This document shows, in pieces, positions 46,597-53,884 of a stretch of DNA of 53,884 bases. Under the pieces are notes generated by a model. It searched no databases, had not been told where the DNA came from, and worked only from the letters and a program-made list of their open reading frames with translations. A program made the translations under genes and the position numbers. The first letter of the stretch is position 1. Every line of letters begins with the position of its first letter. Origin of the DNA: Pseudomonadota bacterium (GTDB lineage: Bacteria > Pseudomonadota > Gammaproteobacteria > Xanthomonadales > Rhodanobacteraceae); assembly GCA_021793575.1 (NCBI GenBank), contig JAJYSM010000018.1, positions 1 through 53,884 of the forward strand, written 5' to 3'.

Positions 46597-47598
46597 ATGA
46601 AGATGGACATGCCCGAAGCCTCCTCCTTGAGCCGCCTGCAGCAGGCCTTTGCGCAGCTGCGCGAGGATCTGCAGCGCTGCATCATCGGCCAGCCGCATCT
46701 GATCGAGTGCCTGCTGATCGCCCTGCTGGCCGACGGCCACCTGCTGGTCGAGGGCGCCCCCGGCCTGGCCAAGACCACCGCGGTCAAGGCACTGGCGGCG
46801 CGCATCGAGGCGGATTTCCACCGGGTGCAGTTCACGCCGGATCTGCTGCCGGCCGACCTCACCGGCACCGACGTGTTCCGGCCGCAGTCGGGCAGCTTCG
46901 AGTTCGAGCGTGGCCCGCTGTTCCACAACATCGTGCTGGCGGACGAGATCAACCGCGCCCCGGCCAAGGTGCAGTCGGCACTGCTGGAGGCGATGGCCGA
47001 GCAGCAGATCACCGTCGGCCGCAGCACCTGGCATCTGCCCGAGCTGTTCATGGTGATGGCGACGCAGAACCCGATCGAGCAGGAGGGCACGTTCACGCTG
47101 CCCGAAGCGCAGCTCGACCGCTTCCTGATGCACGTGACGATCGGCTATCCGGACGCCGCCTCCGAACTGGCGATCCTCAAGCTGGCGCGCGCGCAGGCCG
47201 GTCGCGGCGCCCAGGCCGCCGTCGCGCCGCCGGCACTGCTGAGCCAGGCCGACGTGTTTGCCGCGCGCGCGGCGGCGATGGCGGTGCACATGGCGCCGGC
47301 GCTGGAGGAATACCTGACCCAGCTGGTGCTGGCCAGCCGCGACGCCGGCCGCTACGGCGCCGAGCTGAAGCGCTGGATCGCCTGGGGCGGCAGCCCACGC
47401 GCCACCATCGCGCTGGATCGCTGCGCGCGGGCGCGGGCCTGGCTGCTCGGCCGCGATTACGTGCTGCCGGAAGACGTGCACGGCATCGCCCACGAGGTGC
47501 TGCGCCACCGCGTGCTGCTCAGCTACGAGGCCGAGGCCGAGGGCGTCCGGCCGGATCAGGTGGTCGATCGCCTGCTGGATCTCGTGCCGCTGCCGTGA
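46597..47598 (+). CDS. MoxR family AAA+ ATPase
   Basis: A cytosolic AAA+ chaperone-like ATPase; MoxR proteins work with VWA proteins to mature or remodel complexes. The 333 residues from ATG 46597 (46603 and 46609 are also possible) contain Walker A GAPGLAKTTAVKAL near residue 53, Walker B ADEINRAPAKVQSALLEAM near 113, sensor 1 MVMATQNPIEQEGTF, and arginine-finger/lid helices. It heads an operon with DUF58, DUF4381, two VWA proteins and BatD, all linked by short overlaps. Confidence 0.92.
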   Translation: MKMDMPEASSLSRLQQAFAQLREDLQRCIIGQPHLIECLLIALLADGHLLVEGAPGLAKTTAVKALAARIEADFHRVQFTPDLLPADLTGTDVFRPQSGSFEFERGPLFHNIVLADEINRAPAKVQSALLEAMAEQQITVGRSTWHLPELFMVMATQNPIEQEGTFTLPEAQLDRFLMHVTIGYPDAASELAILKLARAQAGRGAQAAVAPPALLSQADVFAARAAAMAVHMAPALEEYLTQLVLASRDAGRYGAELKRWIAWGGSPRATIALDRCARARAWLLGRDYVLPEDVHGIAHEVLRHRVLLSYEAEAEGVRPDQVVDRLLDLVPLP

Positions 47599-48530
47599 AC
47601 GCTGTCGTGCATCACCGTGTGGATGGCGACGGCCGCAGCCGAGTCTCGCTGGCCGAGCTGATCGCGCTGCGGGCGCGGGTGGGCCGCGTGCGCGTGGCGC
47701 CGCTGCCCAGCCGCGCGCTGCGCAGCGGTCAGCAGTCCAGCCGTCTATACGGCCGCGGCATGGACTACGCCGAATCGCGCGTCTACCAGGCCGGCGACGA
47801 CGTGCGCCGGCTCGACTGGCGGCTCACCGCGCGCAGCGGCAAGCTGCACACCAAGCTGTTTCAGGAGGATCGCGAAGGCTGCCTGCTGATCGTGCTGGAC
47901 ACGCATGCCAGCATGCGCTTCGGCACGCGCGTGCGCTTCAAGTCGGTACAGGCGGCGCGCGCGGCGGCATGCGCCGCCTGGTACGCGGTGCGCGCCGGCG
48001 AGCGGGTCGGGCTGATGGCGTTCGGCCATGCCGATCCGCTGCTGCGGCCGCAGGCCGGGCCGCGCGGCGCGCTGGCGATTTGCGGCGCGCTGGCCGAGTG
48101 GGACGCGCAGCCGCCGTCGCCGCGGATGGAGCCGCTGGCCGCTGCGCTGACCCGCGCGGGACGCCTGCTGCACGGCGCCAGCCGCGTGCTGCTGATCAGC
48201 GACGGCTTCAGCGCGGACGCGGCGGCGCGGCAGCGGCTGCTCGACCTGACCCGCCATGCCGGCGTCGGCGTGCTGGTGGTGGCCGATGCGCTGGAGCAGG
48301 CGCTGGTGGCGCCGGGGCGCTATCCGCTGGAGCACGCCGGTGAACGCAGCGAGGTGCTGCTGGAATCCGAGCGCCAGCGGCAGGACTTCCAGCGTGCGCT
48401 CGGTGCGGGTCCGGCGCGGCTCGGCGCGCTGGCGCAAGCATTGGGGCTGCGCTGGAGCAGCATCGACACCCGCGCCGATCCGCTGGCCGCGGTGACCGGC
48501 CTGCTGGGAGCCGCGAGGGTGGCGCGATGA
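47595..48530 (+). CDS. DUF58 domain protein
   Basis: A 311-residue cytosolic DUF58 protein that usually pairs with MoxR. The hallmark GRGMDYAESRVYQAGDDVRR is followed by LDWRLTARSGKLHTKLFQ near residue 75. A VWA-like fold then shows VLDTHASMRFG. In that last motif the first Ser of the MIDAS-type DxSxS is His. The GTG at 47595 overlaps the moxR stop as GTGA. No membrane segment is seen, unlike some DUF58 proteins. Confidence 0.9.
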   Translation: MNAVVHHRVDGDGRSRVSLAELIALRARVGRVRVAPLPSRALRSGQQSSRLYGRGMDYAESRVYQAGDDVRRLDWRLTARSGKLHTKLFQEDREGCLLIVLDTHASMRFGTRVRFKSVQAARAAACAAWYAVRAGERVGLMAFGHADPLLRPQAGPRGALAICGALAEWDAQPPSPRMEPLAAALTRAGRLLHGASRVLLISDGFSADAAARQRLLDLTRHAGVGVLVVADALEQALVAPGRYPLEHAGERSEVLLESERQRQDFQRALGAGPARLGALAQALGLRWSSIDTRADPLAAVTGLLGAARVAR

Positions 48531-49076
48531 TCGCCGCCCCCGTCGCCTCTCCGGCAGCAGCGGCCGCCACCGCCGCCGCCACCCCGGTGCCGGGGCCGCA
48601 GCTGCGCGATATCCATCTGCCGCCCGCTCCCTCGTGGTGGCCGCCGGCGCCAGGCTGGTGGCTGCTCGCCGCGCTGCTGCTTTTGCTGCTGCTGGCCGCG
48701 CTGTGGGTCTGGCGGCGCCAGCGCGCGACGCAGCGCAAGCGCCAGCGGGTGCTGGCCGAAGTCGACCGGATCGCCGCGCGGTATGCGCAGGACGGCGATG
48801 CGGCGGCGCTGGCCGGCGCGCTGCACCAGCTGCTGCGGCGGGTGGCCCGGCGCCAGCATGCGCCGGCCACGCAGCAGCGCGGCGCGGCGTGGCAGCAGAC
48901 GCTGGCGCGGGTGCCGGTGGATGCGCCCACGCTGCAGCGCCTGCTGGCGCTGGAGCAGGCGATCTATCAGCCGCAGTCGACGTTCGATCCGGCCCTGACG
49001 TTAACCGCCGTGCGCCAGTGGCTGCGCCTGGCGCTGAAGCCTGCCGCATGGAAACCGCTGCCGCCGGAGTCTGCGC

Positions 49077-49084
<8 letters not shown>
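48527..49084 (+). CDS. DUF4381 domain protein
   Basis: A 185-residue inner-membrane protein. The N-terminus is Ala/Pro-rich and ends in LRDIHLPPAPSWWPPAPGWW, the DUF4381 signature. A strong helix (about 46-61), a basic cytosolic linker (WRRQRATQRKRQR) and a helical domain follow. It occupies its usual place between DUF58 and the first VWA gene. It probably anchors or scaffolds the VWA proteins; its biochemical role is unknown. Confidence 0.88.
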
Positions 49085-50071
<987 letters not shown>

Positions 50072-50075
<4 letters not shown>

Positions 50076-52039
50076 GCGAGGCGCTGCAGCAGTTTCATTT
50101 TCTGCAGCCGTGGTGGCTGGTCGCGCTGGCGTTGCTGCCGCTGCTGGCGTGGCTGGGCGTGCGGCGCAGCGCGGCCCAGGTCGAGCTGTCGCGGCTGGTC
50201 GACGCCGAGCTGCTGCCGCACCTGCTGCACGGACGGGCCGGTCGGCGCCAGCTGCCGCTGTGGCTGCTGCTGTGCGGCTGGACGCTGGCCACGCTGGCGC
50301 TGGCCGGCCCGACCTGGAACCGGCAGGCGCAGCCGCTGTATGCCAGCCGCCCGGCGCAGGTGCTGGCGATCTCGCTGTCGCGGCACATGCTGGCGCGTGA
50401 CGTGGCGCCGAGCCGGCTCGATCGCGTGCGCTACAAGGCGCACGACCTGCTGGACAGCAACCGCAACGGCCTCAACGCGCTGATCGGCTACGCCGGCGAG
50501 GCCTTCGTGGTGGCGCCGCTGACCTCCGACGCGAACAGCCTCAGCGACCTGCTCGACGCGATGGCGCCCGACACCATGCCGGTGGACGGCAACCACGCCG
50601 CGCTGGCGATCCAGCGCGGCGTGGCGCTGATCCACGACGCCAACCTCGCCCGCGGCTCGCTGGTGCTGATCACCGATCAGGCCGGTGCCGCCGCCGACGC
50701 GGCCGCGCGGGAGGCGCGAGCCGCCGGCGTGCGCGTGTCGGTGCTCGGGGTGGGCACGCCGCAGGGCGGTCCGGTGCCGCTGGGCGACGGCGGCTTTCTG
50801 CACGATGCGCAAGGCCATATGGTGCTGGCCGCACGCGACGATGCGGCGCTGGCCGCGCTGGCCGCGGCCGGCGGCGGTCGCTACGTGCCGATGACCGCCG
50901 ATCATGCGGATATCGACGCGCTGCACGCCGAGCTGCAGGGCGGTCCGGCGACGGCGGTGCGCGGCCAACTGGGCGATGCCTGGCAGGATCGCGGGCCGTG
51001 GCTGCTGCTGCCGCTGCTGCTGCTGGTGGCGCTGGCATTCCGGCGCGGCTGGCTGCTGCTGCTGCTGCCGCTGGTCGTGCTGCCGCTGCTGCCCGCCACC
51101 GCCGACGCGGCCAGCTGGCGCGATCTGTGGCAGCGGCCCGACCAGCAGGCGGCGCAGGCGCTGCGGCAGGGCGCGGTGAAACAGGCGCAGCAGCTGGCGC
51201 GGGATCCCTCCTGGCGCGGCGTGGCGGACTATCGCGCCGGCGACTACGCCGCCGCGGCCCACGCGCTGCAGCGGGTGCCCGGCAGCGACGGCGCCTACAA
51301 CCTCGGCAACGCGCTGGCCCGGCAGGGCCAGTATCAGCCGGCCATCGCGGCCTACGATCGTGCGTTGAAACTCGATCCGGCCAACGCCGACGCCAAGGCC
51401 AACCGCCAGGCCGTCGAGGACTGGCTACGCCGGCAGCAGAAAAAGCCACCGCCGCCAAAGTCGGGTCAGCAAGGCCAGCAAGGCCAGCAAGGCCAGCAGG
51501 GCCAGCAGGGCCAGCAGGGCCAGCAGGGCCAGCAGGGCCAGCAGGGCCAGCAGGGCCAGCAGGGCCAGCAGGGCCAGCAGGGCCAGCAAGGCCAGCAAGG
51601 CCAGCAAGGCCAGCAAGGCCAGCAAGGCCAGCAAGGCCAGCAAGGTCAGCAAGGTCAGCAAGGTCAGCCGCCATCGGCGCAGCAGCAGCCGGCATCCGCC
51701 GCCTCGGTGGCCCATCCGGCCACGCCCGGCGCGCCGCCAAAGCCGCTCACGGCGCAGCAGCAGGCGGCGCAGCAGGCGCGCGTGGCGCAGGCGCAGCAGG
51801 CGCTGCAGCAGCAGGTGAATCAGGCGCTGGCCCAGCAGCTCGGGGCACAGACCGGCACGCCGCCGGTGCATCAGCTGGGCGAGCCGGCGTCGGGCGACCC
51901 GCAATCGAAGCTGCCGGCCGATCTGCGTCACGCGCTGCAGCGCGTGCCTGACGACCCCGGCGCGCTGCTGCGGCGCAAGTTCGAACTGGAATATCAGGAG
52001 CGCCATGGCGGCGCGCCGAACGAGGACGGACAGCCGTGA
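50072..52039 (+). CDS. BatB/BatC-like VWA-TPR membrane protein with GQQ tract
   Basis: 655 residues combining a VWA domain (about 85-290) between membrane helices, a TPR block (about 400-450, AYNLGNALARQGQYQPAIAA) and a Gln/Gly tail. The VWA MIDAS looks degenerate: the DxSxS position reads ISLSRHM, and the Thr loop reads GNHAALAIQ. Only the Asp of LITDQ remains. From residue 465 there are 22 GQQ units, then Gln-rich sequence and a basic C-terminus. This fuses the BatB and BatC functions. It overlaps BatA (ATGA) and BatD (GTGA). Confidence 0.9.
51464..51667 (+). repeat. 9-bp tandem repeat encoding (Gly-Gln-Gln)22
   Basis: Twenty-two full GGYCAGCAR units and a partial one, in frame. Third-position variants are grouped: GGTCAGCAA, then GGCCAGCAA, a central run of GGCCAGCAG, GGCCAGCAA again and GGTCAGCAA at the end. 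This pattern fits expansion by slippage or unequal crossing-over. Confidence 0.95.
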
Positions 52040-53727
52040 AATCGAGACGCATCATGCAATCGTTGTGGCTGGCGCTGCTGCTGCTTCCCGCGCTGGCGAG
52101 CGCCGCGCGCGTGCAGGCCACGCTGGATCGCGACACCGCCCAGCTCGGCGGCACGGTGACGCTGAACCTGCGCGTCAGCGATGCGAATGGCGCCGCCGTG
52201 GCACCGCCGGATCTGGGTCCGCTGAACCGCGATTTCGACATCCTCGGCAGCTCGCAGAACAGCAGCCTCAGCGTGATCAATGGCCATGCCACCTCCACCC
52301 TCACGTTCGGCGTGGCGCTGCGGCCGAAGCATGTCGGCACGCTGCAGATTCCCGCGCTGAGCGTGGCCGGCAGCCAGACCGCGCCCCTGCAGCTGCAGGT
52401 GACGCCGCCCGATCCGGCGGCGGCCGCGGCGACGCACCAGGATGTCTTCATGGAGGCGCAGGTCGAGCCCGCGCACGGCTACGTCGGCCAGCAGTTCAGC
52501 TACGTGCTGCGGCTGTACTACGCGCAGAACATCACCGACGGCTCGCTGCAGGTGCCGCAGACCAGCGGCATCGAGGCCAGCCAGGAGGGCGACGACCTGC
52601 ACTACGACACCGAGCGCGGCGGCCGCCAGTACCGCGTGCTGGAGCGGCGCTACGCGCTGGTGCCGCAGCGCGCCGGCCAGTTCCAGATACCCGCGGTGGG
52701 ATTCCAGGGTCAGGCGGTCGATCCGAACGATCCGAACAGCTTTTTCGGCGTCGGCCGCACGGTCTCGGCCAGCGCGCCGGCGCTCAGTGTCAGCGTGCAA
52801 GCGGCGCCGGCCAGCTGGGGCAAGCGCGCCTGGCTGCCGGCGCGTCAACTGAGCCTGACGCTGGCTGGCTGGCCGGCCGCAGGCCAGCCGCTGCGGGTGG
52901 GTCAACCGCTGAACCTCAGCATGCAGATCGAGGCGACCGGGCTGGCGGGCGATGCGCTGCCGGCGCTCAGCCTGCCGCCGCTGGACGGCGCCACGGTGTA
53001 TCCGGACAAACCGGTCAGCGGTACCCGCCGCACTGGCCCGTGGCTGGTCGGCCGGCGCCAGCAGAACTTCGCGGTGGTGCCCGAGCGCGCCGGCACGCTG
53101 ACCGTTCCGGCCACCAGCGTGAGCTGGTGGAACGTGCAGACCGACCGCATGGAAGTGGCGCAGATCCCGGCGCGCAGCGTGACCGTGCTGCCGGCCGTCG
53201 GTGCAGCGGCGCTGCCGGGTGCGCCGGTGGCGCCAGCCGCGGCGTCGTCGACCGCGGCGCCGGCCGCGCGTCATGCCACGCCGTGGCGCTGGCTCGCCCT
53301 CGGCAGCGTCGCGCTGTGGCTGCTCAGCGTGCTGGCGTGGCTGCTGTGGCGGAGGCGCCGACGCCTGGCGCTGGCGGTAGCGCCGCCGGACGCGACGCCC
53401 ACTTCGGCCCGCCAGTGCCAGCTGGCGTTCCTGGCGGCGGCCCGCGGCAGCGACAGTGCCGCGCAGCTGCGTGCCTTGCTGGCGTGGGCGCGCGCGGAGC
53501 GACCGGCGCTCCGCCACCTCGGCGAGCTGGCCGCGGCGCTCGGCGACGAGCGCCAGCGTGCGGCGATCGCCCGCCTGCAGCAACGGCAGTACGCCGGGGC
53601 GCCGGTGGCGGCCGAGGGCGCCGAGCTGGCCGAGGCCTTCCGACGCGGCTTCGTCTGGCGCGCGGCGGAGTCGGGCCCGGACGCGGGCGGCGACCTGCCG
53701 CCGCTGTATCCGTTCAAGCTGCAGTGA
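52036..53727 (+). CDS. batD: BatD family protein (oxygen tolerance)
   Basis: The last gene of the Bat-type operon, 563 residues from GTG 52036 (or 557 from ATG 52054). A signal peptide (LWLALLLLPALASAARVQAT) is followed by beta-rich immunoglobulin-like domains with the BatD signature segments FDILGSSQNSSLSVING, YVGQQFSYVLRLYY and RYALVPQRAGQFQIPA. A C-terminal helix (about 413-435) precedes a basic cytosolic domain. It probably presents a periplasmic surface for the VWA proteins. The 3' end overlaps a convergent macro-domain gene by 14 bp. Confidence 0.9.
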   Translation: MKSRRIMQSLWLALLLLPALASAARVQATLDRDTAQLGGTVTLNLRVSDANGAAVAPPDLGPLNRDFDILGSSQNSSLSVINGHATSTLTFGVALRPKHVGTLQIPALSVAGSQTAPLQLQVTPPDPAAAAATHQDVFMEAQVEPAHGYVGQQFSYVLRLYYAQNITDGSLQVPQTSGIEASQEGDDLHYDTERGGRQYRVLERRYALVPQRAGQFQIPAVGFQGQAVDPNDPNSFFGVGRTVSASAPALSVSVQAAPASWGKRAWLPARQLSLTLAGWPAAGQPLRVGQPLNLSMQIEATGLAGDALPALSLPPLDGATVYPDKPVSGTRRTGPWLVGRRQQNFAVVPERAGTLTVPATSVSWWNVQTDRMEVAQIPARSVTVLPAVGAAALPGAPVAPAAASSTAAPAARHATPWRWLALGSVALWLLSVLAWLLWRRRRRLALAVAPPDATPTSARQCQLAFLAAARGSDSAAQLRALLAWARAERPALRHLGELAAALGDERQRAAIARLQQRQYAGAPVAAEGAELAEAFRRGFVWRAAESGPDAGGDLPPLYPFKLQ

Positions 53728-53884
53728 GCGCCTGCTGCCAGATCGCATGCATCGCGGCGCTGAAGCAGCAGAGCGCGACGTCGATCGCCGGCTCGTCGAC
53801 CAGCGCCGCGCGCAGCGTGGCCACGGCCACCGCGGCCGCCTGCGCGGCAGGGTAACCGTAGACGCCGCAGCTGATCGCCGGAAA
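53714..53884 (-). CDS. macro domain protein (ADP-ribosyl hydrolase), C-terminal part
   Basis: The last 56 codons of a gene that runs off the right edge. It begins FPAISCGVYGYPAAQAAAVA, which is the ADP-ribose-binding loop of macro-domain O-acetyl-ADP-ribose deacetylases, usually FPAISTGVYGYP. The terminal FSAAMHAIWQQAL helix follows. The N-terminal half is outside the window. The stop lies inside the batD 3' end on the other strand. Confidence 0.8.
   Translation of the reverse strand, partial: FPAISCGVYGYPAAQAAAVAVATLRAALVDEPAIDVALCCFSAAMHAIWQQALTAA

Noticed and set aside
51425-52006. Leu-Leu-Ala repeat protein on the minus strand
   Set aside because: It is the reverse reading of the GGCCAGCAG tandem repeat inside the VWA-TPR gene.

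Overview
The window is a high-GC gammaproteobacterial chromosome segment. Gene content and order (coq7 near rplM-rpsI, ygfB-pepP, zapA-6S RNA-fau, rph/yicC/gmk, rpoZ-spoT-ridA-recG, mrcA divergent from pilMNOPQ, a cydP-type cytochrome bd locus, a type-B L31 protein, a DUF1631/PilZ pair) point to the Xanthomonadales, most likely Rhodanobacteraceae (Rhodanobacter/Dyella/Frateuria-like). This placement is inferred from family knowledge, not from a search. Nearly all of the window is tightly packed core genome. I see no transposase, integrase, phage gene or CRISPR array.

Layout. 0.1-3.1 kb: coq7 and an iron-sulfur GlcF-like gene (-), rplM-rpsI (+), and tRNA-Gln(CTG) with a strong terminator. 3.3-6.1 kb: rpiA, an EVE-domain gene, fau, 6S RNA, zapA and a small coiled-coil gene (-). 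6.2-12.6 kb: ygfB and pepP (+), then a cytochrome bd operon (cydP-cydA-cydB-cydX, -) and pepQ (-). 12.7-19.8 kb: a PilZ gene and DUF1631 (-), a PP2C phosphatase and a LysM/TPR lipoprotein (+), and a Ser/Thr kinase fused to a membrane sensor-HAMP module beside an FHA protein (-). 19.9-24.2 kb: hemW, rdgB and rph (-), yicC and gmk (+). 24.4-28.8 kb: mlaFEDCB (+) and convergent mlaA (-), for outer-membrane lipid asymmetry. 29.0-35.4 kb: rpoZ, spoT, ridA, recG and a nucleoside hydrolase (+), with two (GGGGAAC)n/(GTTCCCC)n inverted arrays between genes. 35.6-38.2 kb: rpmE2, gltA and an unrecognised conserved gene. 38.3-46.4 kb: mrcA (PBP1A, -) divergent from pilMNOPQ (type IV pilus alignment complex and secretin). 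46.6-53.7 kb: a MoxR/DUF58/DUF4381/VWA/VWA-TPR/BatD operon (Bat aerotolerance type). A partial macro-domain gene converges on the right edge.

How the genes work together. Many blocks are translationally coupled by 1-8 nt overlaps: coq7/glcF, fau/EVE, cydP/A/B, PilZ/DUF1631, mlaF/E and mlaC/B, pilM-N-O-P, and the whole Bat operon. The points most worth following up are: the phosphatase-lipoprotein-kinase-FHA cassette, whose kinase is non-RD and carries its own transmembrane sensor and HAMP; a MlaD with two tandem MCE units; a Bat operon whose second VWA protein appears to have lost its MIDAS residues and carries a 22-unit Gly-Gln-Gln tract; and the paired heptamer arrays.
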